NCBI GenBank assembly: GCA_002712845.1
Contig: PAUV01000016.1
Span: 8,393-23,498 of the forward strand
Origin: Rhodopirellula sp.
Lineage (GTDB): Bacteria > Planctomycetota > Planctomycetia > Pirellulales > Pirellulaceae
DNA length: 15,106 bases
Direction of reading: 5' to 3'
The notes under the pieces were generated by a model that searched no databases, was not told the DNA's origin, and was given only the letters and a program-made list of their open reading frames with translations. Position numbers and translations under genes: made by a program. How positions within the stretch are numbered: the stretch's first letter is position 1; each line of letters opens with the position of its first letter. This document shows, one piece after another, positions 8,057 through 14,663 of the stretch.

Positions 8057-8317
8057 ATGAGTCAAAAACAACTTACCGATGCCTTAGCGGTTGTACAGCA
8101 AGAATTGGCGTCCGCTGATCATCTGGAAGCTGATGATGTTGAGAAATTGCGCGCCGTGATGCAAGATATCGAAACTGTGTTAGATGAAGGTAGCGAACAG
8201 AAAGAATCACTCAGTCAGCACGTCAGCCATTCTGCGAAGCGATTCGAGGAGTCTCATCCAGTGCTTACCGAAACATTGGGCAGCATCGCTGATATTTTGC
8301 AACAGATGGGTATCTGA
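8057..8317 (+). CDS. DUF4404 family protein
   Basis: The product is 86 residues, the usual length for DUF4404. It is highly acidic and almost fully helical: QLTDALAVVQQELASA at the start, a central LRAVMQDIETVLD, and a conserved tail with FEESHPVLTETLGSIADILQ (63-82) ending QMGI. The RFEESHP-x-LT...IADxLxxMGI signature is that of the family. The role is unknown; the pattern suggests a small coiled-coil or helix-bundle protein in the cytoplasm. AGGA lies 12 bases before ATG 8057, a rather long spacing. The stop codon is two bases from the stop of the convergent membrane-protein gene. Confidence 0.85.
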   Translation: MSQKQLTDALAVVQQELASADHLEADDVEKLRAVMQDIETVLDEGSEQKESLSQHVSHSAKRFEESHPVLTETLGSIADILQQMGI

Positions 8318-8319
8318 GA

Positions 8320-9702
8320 TCAGTCAGGGGTGACTCCCGTGTTCAGCCAGTAGTCCTTGCAGGCATCTTGAATCTGTTGTTTCCCGATCAAGCGACTTTC
8401 GCTGCGTTTTCCAGTCCAGCGGTCGGCGACTCCTTTGAGCTTCACACGAACTTCGCTGTCCAATCCATTTGATGAACAGATCTGATTGGCAATCGCCAGT
8501 TGATAACGAGCTTGTGGATAGATTGGGACAAAGCGACTGCTCAGGGACAAAGACTCAAGTGATAATCGCTGCCAACCGTCATTGTCTGCATCGTCTTCCA
8601 AAAAGGTGGTCAATTCTGGGGCCAGCTTACCGCTGACAGATCGGTGCAGCTCAATTTCCGCACGACTCGTGTGCGGTGAGTAAAGCGACCATGATGTCCA
8701 ATGATCCCAGTAACCAGAACGCTCTAGAAATGGACAGAAGATCGCCAACAGAATCAGGAGTTTGACGAACAAAGCTGCCCCTGCACGTATCGGGCCGTGA
8801 CTATTCTGGAACGTCGTGGGATCAGCATTTTTTGAGTCAGTTGCGATTGGCTGAACGTCTGGCCGTACCCAGAACAACAGATATGCCTGCGCAATCAACA
8901 TTAAATTCCAAAGCAACACACCTCGACTATGGTTAAGGCCCCAAGGACCAAGCAGGATCAAAAGCGAGATGTGCATCAGAACCAGCACGATGACCGACAA
9001 TCGGCGAGTTCTTGGCAGGTACAGTCCGAGTCCAGCCAGCAGCTCGACCGTGGGGAATAAAAGCGTTACGCGGGTAGCTGTGTCAGCATCAAAATCGAAA
9101 GGTAGTCCCCCCATCAATTCAGCCAACACACCTAACAGGTCCTGACCCACCGTATGTTGAAACTGAAAATCAAATTTCCCAGCCGCACTATAGACATAGA
9201 CACTCGCAGCGAGAAGCATGATCCACTTGCGACCAGAAATTGAATTCATGGTGCAGAATATCAATGCGTAGAAAAAGGATTGATAGGCCCATGGTTGAAG
9301 CCGGTGTTGATCAACCAGAAAAGAGGCCAGCAATGAGCCGGCCACCATCATCCAACCGAGTTGAATCTGTTTTTCTTTGCAAGCTGCGATTGCAATGATC
9401 AAACCAACCAAAAGAGTGACGGATGGCAGAAGCAGGATATCATCCGCCATCGGAATGACGGGAGGAACAAGAGAGACACCCAATGATATTTGCGAGCTTG
9501 GTGACACAAACCACAATGGATAAGTGGAAAGGATCAGTACCAGCAGAAAGACTCCCCAGACTTTCGCAAAGATCTGAAAATCTGATTTTCCAGCTTTTGC
9601 GGAGGTCTCACTTGCTTCTTGCTTCGTCGTTGCGATGGTAGCACCTGTCGTTTTTTTGTCGTCTTGCTCCTGACAGTTTAGTCGACGAAGTCCCGGGTCC
9701 AC
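8320..9702 (-). CDS. Polytopic membrane protein, DoxX/HTTM-like; start uncertain
   Basis: From GTG 9702 the product is 460 residues. The same frame stays open upstream to GTG 9885, but that part overlaps the decayed MBL gene in another frame, so its 61 codons are probably not native. After a hydrophilic N-terminus of about 40 residues, some nine membrane helices follow, including WGVFLLVLILSTYPLWFV, ILLLPSVTLLVGLIIAIAAC, VTLLFPTVELLAGLGLYLP, LSVIVLVLMHISLLILLGP and GVLLWNLMLIAQAYLLFWV. A soluble C-terminal tail of about 130 residues is rich in charged and aromatic residues. SAAGKFDFQFQ, VELLAGLGL and the WGLNHSRGVLLWN loop recall DoxX/MauE/HTTM-type membrane proteins, but I do not recognise an exact family. 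No ATG lies before residue 85 of this version, so start assignment rests on a GTG five bases after the last stop of the MBL remnant. It may be read from the same promoter as the sulfur genes. Confidence 0.65.
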   Translation of the reverse strand: MDPGLRRLNCQEQDDKKTTGATIATTKQEASETSAKAGKSDFQIFAKVWGVFLLVLILSTYPLWFVSPSSQISLGVSLVPPVIPMADDILLLPSVTLLVGLIIAIAACKEKQIQLGWMMVAGSLLASFLVDQHRLQPWAYQSFFYALIFCTMNSISGRKWIMLLAASVYVYSAAGKFDFQFQHTVGQDLLGVLAELMGGLPFDFDADTATRVTLLFPTVELLAGLGLYLPRTRRLSVIVLVLMHISLLILLGPWGLNHSRGVLLWNLMLIAQAYLLFWVRPDVQPIATDSKNADPTTFQNSHGPIRAGAALFVKLLILLAIFCPFLERSGYWDHWTSWSLYSPHTSRAEIELHRSVSGKLAPELTTFLEDDADNDGWQRLSLESLSLSSRFVPIYPQARYQLAIANQICSSNGLDSEVRVKLKGVADRWTGKRSESRLIGKQQIQDACKDYWLNTGVTPD

Positions 9703-9706
9703 GATG

Positions 9707-10277
9707 TCAGCTGTATAAAAGAGGTTCTGATTCCACGGTGCGTACCGCTGATTGGAAGAGTTCGCGGGCACCCTCTTTGGCACTGCCAATGAATCCGGCC
9801 GCTGTCTCAAGTAGATCGGGTCGTCCCATACTTCCGACAAACATGAAATCACCTGTGAAAATTCCCATGGGTGCAGTCGCTCCACCGTCGAGGTCGGTGA
9901 CTAACAGGGAAATGCTTTCAGGTGTATGCCCCGGTGTGTGAATGATCTCGAGTTGAATATTCCCGATTTAAAATGCGTCAGCATCAGTGACCAGTTTGAT
10001 ATTTTGAAGATCACTAACATCGTATTTCTACTCGGTTGGGCCTGCGTTTGATAAGTGCAGCATTGCTCCGACGTGGTTAGCAAGTTCGCGAGAGCCAGAG
10101 ACAAAGTCAGCGTGGATATGTGTTTCTGCGGCCGCCACAATTTGCAAACCTCCCGCTTGGGCAGCTTCCAGATAAGGTGTGATGTTGCGACTGGGATCAA
10201 TGATCAATGCTCTTCTGACATCCAAGCATGTAGGAAGCGTGTGCTAACGATTGATCGTAAAAGTATTTTAATAACAT
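9707..10277 (-). pseudogene. MBL-fold persulfide dioxygenase-like gene, inactivated
   Basis: Read leftward from ATG 10277, the frame starts MLLKYFYDQSLAHASYMLGC, the typical N-terminus of rhodanese-associated MBL hydrolases (ETHE1-like). Near 10215-10235 the frame shifts, and the match continues in another frame as ALIIDPSRNITPYLEAAQ. The metal motif ETHIHADFVSGSRELA follows. At 10028-10030 a TAG replaces the Trp of the usual GP-x-EWKY, and at 9968-9970 a TAA replaces a Lys ([24 protein letters not shown]). [22 protein letters not shown] and [11 protein letters not shown] then read cleanly for 86 codons to TGA 9707-9709. The C-terminal PGHGAGS...G block, with the last metal histidine, is missing. 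The intact enzyme oxidises glutathione persulfide to sulfite. One frameshift, two stops and a lost end cannot all be sequencing error, so it is a true pseudogene. It follows the rhodanese gene by 59 bases, the usual operon order. Confidence 0.88.
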
Positions 10278-10336
10278 CAGCGGGCTGCCCTTTCGTAACT
10301 TTGAACTAACGTTTCCTTCTGCCGGTTTACTCAAGC

Positions 10337-10897
10337 TTAGGTGCTTCTGGAACAAGTATCGAGGTCGCTGCATGAGCTTCGATTCCATGGCATCCTGATA
10401 AGCAGCATCCCCATACCGCAGGTATTGCTGACCCCGGCAAAAACTAATCCTATCCCCACAAAGATTGCCACTGCCAGAAAGTAGGGGTGGATGAGATAGG
10501 AAAGAAGAATCCCAACCAGTGTGACGGTGCCAGCAGCGATACGAACTTGTCGTTCCAGCGAAATGACCTGCTCGTTTCGCTCAATGGGCAATCCCTTTGC
10601 TTGCCATTCACGGGTTCCGCCAGTCACGTTGATGGTGTTGTCGTAACCTGCGGCTTGGAATTTTTCGCTGGCCTTGGATGAGCGTTTGCCACTTTGGCAA
10701 ATCAGATAAAGAGGTTGATCTGTAAACATCTCGGTGTGCCTTGCCATGACTGCATCAGGATCAAGCTCGCTGAGTGGGACGTTTTTAGCAGGAGAGGCGT
10801 GGAGTTCTGAGAACTCAACGCGTGTTCGTACGTCAATCAGCTCAATGGGCTGTTCAGCGTGGCGATTCGCCAACTCTTGGACAGTGATTGATTGCAT
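10337..10897 (-). CDS. Rhodanese-like sulfurtransferase with membrane tail (YgaP-like)
   Basis: ATG 10897 gives 186 residues; an open frame reaches 11017, but that would run through the terminator and operator. Residues 1-105 are a rhodanese domain: ELIDVRTRVEF (19-29), active-site loop CQSGKR with the sulfur-carrying Cys67 (67-72), and VTGGTREWQAKGLP (91-104). Residues 120-172 form a hairpin of two membrane helices (AAGTVTLVGILLSYLIHPYF and LAVAIFVGIGLVFAGVSNTC) ending GMGMLLIRMPWN. This DUF2892-type tail and the Cys160 position match the E. coli inner-membrane rhodanese YgaP. The enzyme should transfer sulfane sulfur at the inner face of the cytoplasmic membrane. The last 14 residues (RSSCSDLDTCSRST) are Cys/Ser-rich and not typical. 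A palindromic operator lies 33-46 bases upstream. Its usual partner dioxygenase, directly downstream, is broken. Confidence 0.88.
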   Translation of the reverse strand: MQSITVQELANRHAEQPIELIDVRTRVEFSELHASPAKNVPLSELDPDAVMARHTEMFTDQPLYLICQSGKRSSKASEKFQAAGYDNTINVTGGTREWQAKGLPIERNEQVISLERQVRIAAGTVTLVGILLSYLIHPYFLAVAIFVGIGLVFAGVSNTCGMGMLLIRMPWNRSSCSDLDTCSRST

Positions 10898-10929
10898 GGT
10901 TCTTGCTTTGGTGTCTATTGGTCGTGAGG

Positions 10930-10946
10930 TCGCAATATTGCGATAT
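10930..10946. promoter_or_regulatory. Operator-like palindrome upstream of the rhodanese gene
   Basis: TCGCAATATTGCGA (10930-10943) is a perfect 14-base palindrome, and the extended 17-mer TCGCAATATTGCGATAT matches 14 of 17 bases of the site before the ArsR gene (11339-11355). It lies 33 bases ahead of ATG 10897 and just after the terminator that closes the ArsR unit. It is the obvious candidate site for the ArsR-type regulator encoded next door. Confidence 0.6.
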
Positions 10947-10954
10947 ATGGGGAT

Positions 10955-10981
10955 AAAAAAAGGGGAGAGAAAACCTCTCCC
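10955..10981 (-). terminator. Intrinsic terminator after the ArsR gene
   Basis: Read leftward, GGGAGAG (10981-10975) pairs with CTCTCCC (10969-10963) around a GTTTT loop, then C and seven T residues (10961-10955). It starts 11 bases after the ArsR stop codon and ends before the rhodanese operator, so the two genes are separate transcription units. Confidence 0.9.
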
Positions 10982-10991
10982 GGATCTCAGC

Positions 10992-11309
10992 TCATCCCAG
11001 GAACCGACTCTCCACACAATTCATCAATTCTTGCAGGTGTGGTTCAGCTACTTGGTAATAAACGCATCGTCCTTGCCGCTCGCTGGTGAAGAAACCACAG
11101 CGCTGCATGAGCCGTAAATGCTCGGAAGCAACGTTGTCGGGAATCCCAGCATCTTCGGCGAGCTGGCCGACTGCATATCGCCCATGCAGCAGCATTTGCA
11201 CCATCCGCAAACGTACCGGGTGTGCAAGAATTCGTAAGCACTCTGCAGCTTCGTTAAACGATGCGGTGCTGCCTGCTGGCTTATCGGGCTGTGTTGTATC
11301 GGTTGCCAT
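10992..11309 (-). CDS. ArsR/SmtB-family transcriptional regulator
   Basis: From ATG 11309 the product is 105 residues, a normal ArsR length. AAGGGAGA lies just upstream of this ATG, which decides it over GTG 11360; the longer form would also read through the operator. The winged helix-turn-helix is clear: CLRILAHPVRLRMVQMLL (24-41), the recognition helix region NVASEHLRLMQRCGFF (59-74) and the wing SERQGRCVYYQVAEP (76-90). The classic metal box ELCVCDL is absent. Cysteines lie at 24, 71, 82 and 98; the Cys24/Cys98 pair is in the positions where sulfane-sulfur sensors of this family may form a disulfide or polysulfide link, although its spacing differs from the known SqrR/BigR pair. The regulator probably represses itself and the rhodanese unit, since both have the same dyad upstream. 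Confidence 0.92.
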   Translation of the reverse strand: MATDTTQPDKPAGSTASFNEAAECLRILAHPVRLRMVQMLLHGRYAVGQLAEDAGIPDNVASEHLRLMQRCGFFTSERQGRCVYYQVAEPHLQELMNCVESRFLG

Positions 11310-11333
11310 CACTGTCTCCCTTGGATACCCACA

Positions 11334-11357
11334 ACATATCGTAATGTCGCGATATGT
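11334..11357. promoter_or_regulatory. Operator-like dyad upstream of the ArsR gene
   Basis: ACATATCG (11334-11341) and CGATATGT (11350-11357) are exact inverted 8-mers separated by 8 bases. The core at 11339-11355 matches 14 of 17 bases of the palindrome before the rhodanese gene. The dyad lies 25-48 bases before ATG 11309, where a repressor would block its own promoter. Confidence 0.65.
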
Positions 11358-11473
11358 CAATTGATTGAATCTTGTCAGGATCGTTTTTTTCTGTGGGTTT
11401 GACTGCTTGAGCTGCGTAAGTCACAGCCATCTCGTTGGAACCTCAAGGATCAGTTGAGCCAGTTTTTGGTTTC

Positions 11474-12403
11474 CTAGTCGACTTGAACTGGTGAAACGAA
11501 CCCGTCTGGTTTTAGGGCGAGTAGCGAGCAATTCACACCAGATAGCACCGTTTCGGCCGTGTTGCCTATGAGCAACCCCGCCGTCCCCGTCCGACAGAGG
11601 GTACCCATTACAAGCAGATCCGCGCTAACGTGATTTGCTACAGAGCGAATCACGGTTGCAGAATTACCCTGATGAATGTGCTTGTGACGGGTAGCGGGAG
11701 TTGAGTCAAACTTGCTGAGCAGTTCGTTGAGGGATGTTTCTACTTTGGCTTGTTTGTCAGCGACAGCAGCATTGACCTCTGCGTCACCCGCTCGCCGTCT
11801 CAACGCCTGTTCCATCCACACTTCCCACGCGGTCACGACATGCAGCTCCGCATTTTCCATCTCTGCCAATGCGGTGCTAATTTCAATCATTTTTTGATTT
11901 AAATTGCGATGAGCATCATCGGAAGCATCGAGATCGAGAGCAGTCAAAATTCTGTCAAACTCACCATTTACATCAGGCTTCAACAACCACAGAGGGCAGG
12001 GGCATATTCTTAGCAGGGAGCGAGCGATTCCGCCAAACAGTTTCCCCACGGTCTGTCCATTGACGGACTTGATTACCAAATCGTGCCCATCACGAATTAC
12101 CTTCTTAACGATTTCGGTCGCTGGATCGCCTTGACCCACTGCGACGTAGATCTGGACTCCTGCATCCTTGTGTGAGTCGGCAATCTCCTGCAATTTTTCA
12201 TGATGGTCTTTTACAACCAATTCCTGCAGTTCTTCGCTGCTGGCCACGTTGGTAAACAGGCCCAAGGCATGTGGAATTGGTTTCACAACATCCATGATTG
12301 TTAACGTCGCTTGATTCTCGATCGCAAGCTTGAGTGCTCTCGCCAGGGCTACTTCATTTTCTTCCATGCCCGCGTAGAGCAGAATATTCTTAAAACGTTT
12401 CAT
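11474..12403 (-). CDS. Tandem universal stress protein, UspE-like
   Basis: The 309-residue product has two UspA domains, about 1-145 and 150-305. Domain 1 begins KNILLYAGMEEN and ends with GGIARSLLRICPCPLWLLKP (124-143). The nucleotide motif G-2x-G-9x-G-S/T is not well kept in domain 1. Domain 2 begins DRILTALDLDASDDA and carries MGTLCRTGTAGLLIGNTAET (266-285), the variant seen in UspE-type proteins. The family helps cells survive starvation, oxidants and respiratory arrest, but its molecular action is unclear. The product is cytoplasmic. It lies 85 bases after the next tandem Usp gene on the same strand, so the two may be co-transcribed. The start at ATG 12403 gives the expected first strand; no strong Shine-Dalgarno is visible. 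Confidence 0.92.
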   Translation of the reverse strand: MKRFKNILLYAGMEENEVALARALKLAIENQATLTIMDVVKPIPHALGLFTNVASSEELQELVVKDHHEKLQEIADSHKDAGVQIYVAVGQGDPATEIVKKVIRDGHDLVIKSVNGQTVGKLFGGIARSLLRICPCPLWLLKPDVNGEFDRILTALDLDASDDAHRNLNQKMIEISTALAEMENAELHVVTAWEVWMEQALRRRAGDAEVNAAVADKQAKVETSLNELLSKFDSTPATRHKHIHQGNSATVIRSVANHVSADLLVMGTLCRTGTAGLLIGNTAETVLSGVNCSLLALKPDGFVSPVQVD

Positions 12404-12488
12404 GGTTTGTTGTGATTAGTTGGCTTGAACGTAGATGAAAAGCAAAGGAGTGGTGGATGTGTGGGCAATGGAAATTGCGGGCGTTTTA

Positions 12489-13388
12489 TCATGAATCAGC
12501 TTGTCTTTGGTTTCTGGAAATCCAAACACTGCAAGGAGCATATCGCAGGACGAATCTCGAGACACTGCCCATGATGATGCGGCTGAGTATATTATGTTGG
12601 TTTTCACCGACAACCAGCAGGTCACATGCGTGTTGTTTGGCGTAATCGACCAAGCTGTCTGCGATATGGTCGGCTTCGATTAAGTGCGTAGTAGCGTCGA
12701 TTCCTGATTGCGATAAGGAAGCTTTCGCTTCAAGTAACGCATCGTTGGTGGTTTGCTGAATTTTTTCGGTATCGACGACAATTTCTGTCTGGAAAGAGGA
12801 TAAGAGTGAGATCGCGGAAACGAGATGCACATCGCTTTGTATTTGCCAATTGGCCAGTCTGAATTCTTCCAGAGCATGTTTTGATGCTTCTGTAGTTTGG
12901 TATCCAATTACGATTTGAAAGTTAGTCGTCGGATCTTTGGACGTCAGGTCTTTGGAATCAGCTGAACGAGCCACTAAAACACTACAAGGGGCATGGTGTG
13001 CGACATAGTCGCTGGTGCTGCCAAGTAAGGTCCTTTCGATTGTGGAGCGACCCTTGGCACCGGTGACGATCAATTCGGCGTTTTCGTTAGCTGCAAGTTC
13101 ACAAATTTCTTTTCCACAATGGCCCTCACGTGTGACGTGCCGTAACTTGCTATCTGAGTGTTCGAATATCTTTTTGATTTCTTCAAAGGCTACGACTGCT
13201 GCTGCGCGTTCTGCTGCAATCATTTTTTCCTGTTGGATGCTGGTGCCTGCTCGAAGAATGTTGTAGGGAACTTGTAAGACTGTGACCACAACCAGATCCA
13301 GTGTCTCACCGCAGAATAATCTGGAAAGTAATTTCGCCGCTTCTCGCGAGTTGTGCGAACCGTCAGTCGCGAACAGTATTTTTTTCAT
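12489..13388 (-). CDS. Tandem universal stress protein
   Basis: The 299-residue product has two UspA domains, about 1-142 and 155-293. Domain 1 opens with MKKILFATDGSHNSREAAKL and has GAKGRSTIERTLLGSTSDYV (110-129), a good fit to the nucleotide-binding motif, then HHAPCSVLVAR. Domain 2 opens QIVIGYQTTEASKHALEEF and closes with GENQHNILSRIIMGSVSRFV and YAPCSVWISR, a common variant in which the first glycines are replaced. ATG 13388 is the only reasonable start, one residue ahead of the first beta strand. The gene heads a leftward pair with the UspE-like gene. A 17-base-period direct repeat lies 52-82 bases upstream. Confidence 0.93.
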   Translation of the reverse strand: MKKILFATDGSHNSREAAKLLSRLFCGETLDLVVVTVLQVPYNILRAGTSIQQEKMIAAERAAAVVAFEEIKKIFEHSDSKLRHVTREGHCGKEICELAANENAELIVTGAKGRSTIERTLLGSTSDYVAHHAPCSVLVARSADSKDLTSKDPTTNFQIVIGYQTTEASKHALEEFRLANWQIQSDVHLVSAISLLSSFQTEIVVDTEKIQQTTNDALLEAKASLSQSGIDATTHLIEADHIADSLVDYAKQHACDLLVVGENQHNILSRIIMGSVSRFVLRYAPCSVWISRNQRQADS

Positions 13389-13911
13389 TCCTTGACTCTC
13401 GCTTCTATCCAGAATTTGTCATCGTCTGTTGTCATAGCTGGGTGGCAATGAATATCGGGTGGCATTGAATGCTGCACAGCACAAACTTGTCCAGCCATTT
13501 CAAGCATACACCTATCAAAGATTGATCACATGCGGAAATTGAAGACCTGCGACGCTTTCGACAACCACCAGCGACCCAACTGTCAAACTCAATGATTGTT
13601 AGAATCAACCATGAAACGGCAACTTGGCCCGTCATTGCCATATTTGTCGTTTCACTTTTTCATCGCAAATTAAAGCTGGGCCTACGATTGGATGACAATA
13701 TGTGAGTCGGTACCGCATTGATAATATTTTAGCCATCAGCAGATTCAGAGACTCGTCACCTGAGCTAGGGATGATTGCCTACAATGCGAGGGTGCGGTTG
13801 CATCACTAGCGAAATCATTTGGTCAAAGGTGGATTCGCTGTCATGTGCCAAGTTGGAGTTAGTTTCTGTAGTTTCGTGAGAGATCAAGTTTTACGTTAAG
13901 GAGGGCTGATC
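13389..13911. other. Divergent regulatory region between stress-protein genes
   Basis: This 523-base gap should contain the promoters for both the leftward Usp pair and the rightward Usp gene. A 17-base-period direct repeat is at 13440-13470. TTGGCCC...TTGCC at 13624-13638 resembles a sigma-54 promoter, but the spacing is one base short. A 69-residue leftward frame at 13432-13641 has no ribosome site or family match and is treated as chance. Confidence 0.4.
13440..13470. repeat. 17-base-period direct repeat upstream of a stress-protein gene
   Basis: GGGTGGCAATGAAT (13440-13453) and GGGTGGCATTGAAT (13457-13470) match at 13 of 14 bases and start 17 bases apart. This is just over one and a half helix turns. 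The pair lies 52-82 bases ahead of ATG 13388, in the promoter region, so it may be a double binding site for an activator. Confidence 0.55.
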
Positions 13912-14340
13912 ATGCCGGGAATGACGTCAGAGAACACAGTGGTTCCGATTGACTTTAGTGATTTGTCTTATGCGGCATTGGATCGTGCCTTGGAAATTAG
14001 TAGCGGAACAGGCAAGGTGCATGTGATTCACGTTCTATCGGCGTTGTCGACCATGGAACCGGGGAATTTGTATGGCACCATCACTACGGAATCACGGATT
14101 GATTCGACGAAAGAGCATCTGAAGAACAAGTTGACGGGTGAAAAATATAGGGATGTCCAGATTCATGTCACGATTGGCGATGCAGGACGCGAAATCGCCA
14201 ATTTTGCCCAGAAGGTCGCGGCTGAACTTGTGGTCCTGTCGTCTCAGGGGCAGGGATTCCTGGAACACTTGCTCGTTGGTTCAGTAGCAGAGCGGGTTGT
14301 CAAACTGGCAACTTGTCCAGTGCTGGTGCTGCGAGCCTAG
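13912..14340 (+). CDS. Single-domain universal stress protein
   Basis: The product is 142 residues, the usual length of one UspA domain. It opens VVPIDFSDLSYAALDRALEI (10-29) and ends with SSQGQGFLEHLLVGSVAERV (110-129) and KLATCPVLVLRA. Compared with the standard GRTG...GS motif, GQGF replaces the second glycine, so nucleotide binding may be weak or altered. AAGGAGGG (13898-13905) lies six bases ahead of ATG 13912. It is by far the best Shine-Dalgarno in the window and suggests high translation. The gene runs opposite to the tandem Usp pair. Confidence 0.93.
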   Translation: MPGMTSENTVVPIDFSDLSYAALDRALEISSGTGKVHVIHVLSALSTMEPGNLYGTITTESRIDSTKEHLKNKLTGEKYRDVQIHVTIGDAGREIANFAQKVAAELVVLSSQGQGFLEHLLVGSVAERVVKLATCPVLVLRA

Positions 14341-14663
14341 GGCCCGTGATAGGAAGTTACAGTGATACCGAGGTGCTGCGATACCGAGACGCTGCGATAC
14401 CGAGACGCTGAGACCTAACGGTTCAGCCATATGGCGACAGTCAGCAGGCGTGTAGGTCCGGCATGCAAGCCGAAATGAGTCAAAGCAAACTGAGTGCATC
14501 TTTTTTAATTTAAATTTACTCTGGTTCGTTCGTGCCGGTGATTAGATTGCATCTACAGGTCAGCCATGAATTGAATGTCAGTTGCCGTCCCCGAAAGTTG
14601 GCGGGTACCATGGCAAACTGGGTCGTGGCGATGAAGGGGTGGTTCGAACGCTAAAAATCTCAC
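14341..14663. other. Repeat-bearing spacer with no gene
   Basis: This 323-base region follows a Usp gene and precedes the cytochrome gene. It contains the three-copy 16-base tandem repeat (14364-14411) and a near-palindrome CGGCATGCAAGCCG (14459-14472), in which all but one base pair are complementary. A run of six T residues is near 14502. Short frames on both strands are low-complexity or lack ribosome sites. Confidence 0.45.
14364..14411. repeat. Three-copy 16-base tandem repeat
   Basis: The units are GATACCGAGGTGCTGC (14364-14379), GATACCGAGACGCTGC (14380-14395) and GATACCGAGACGCTGA (14396-14411). Units 1 and 2 differ at two bases, and units 2 and 3 at the last base only. The array starts 24 bases after the Usp stop codon, so it is transcribed if the transcript runs past the gene. 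Confidence 0.85.

Noticed and set aside
9968..10030. TAG and TAA in the MBL gene as recoded codons
   Set aside because: The gene also has a frameshift and has lost its C-terminal metal-binding block, so decay explains all lesions.
10028..10225. Leftward 65-residue frame with ETHIHADFVSG taken as a short separate gene
   Set aside because: It is the middle part of the broken MBL gene; matching sequence continues on both sides across a frameshift and a nonsense codon.
11442..11458. CTCAA...TTGAG dyad after the UspE-like gene as a terminator
   Set aside because: Only a 5-bp stem and no T-run in the leftward direction.
13622..13638. Sigma-54-like promoter TTGGCCC...TTGCC
   Set aside because: The distance between the GG and GC elements is 9 bases rather than the required 10.
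13432..13641. 69-residue leftward open frame upstream of the tandem Usp gene
   Set aside because: No ribosome site, and the direct repeats fall within it; it reads better as promoter DNA.
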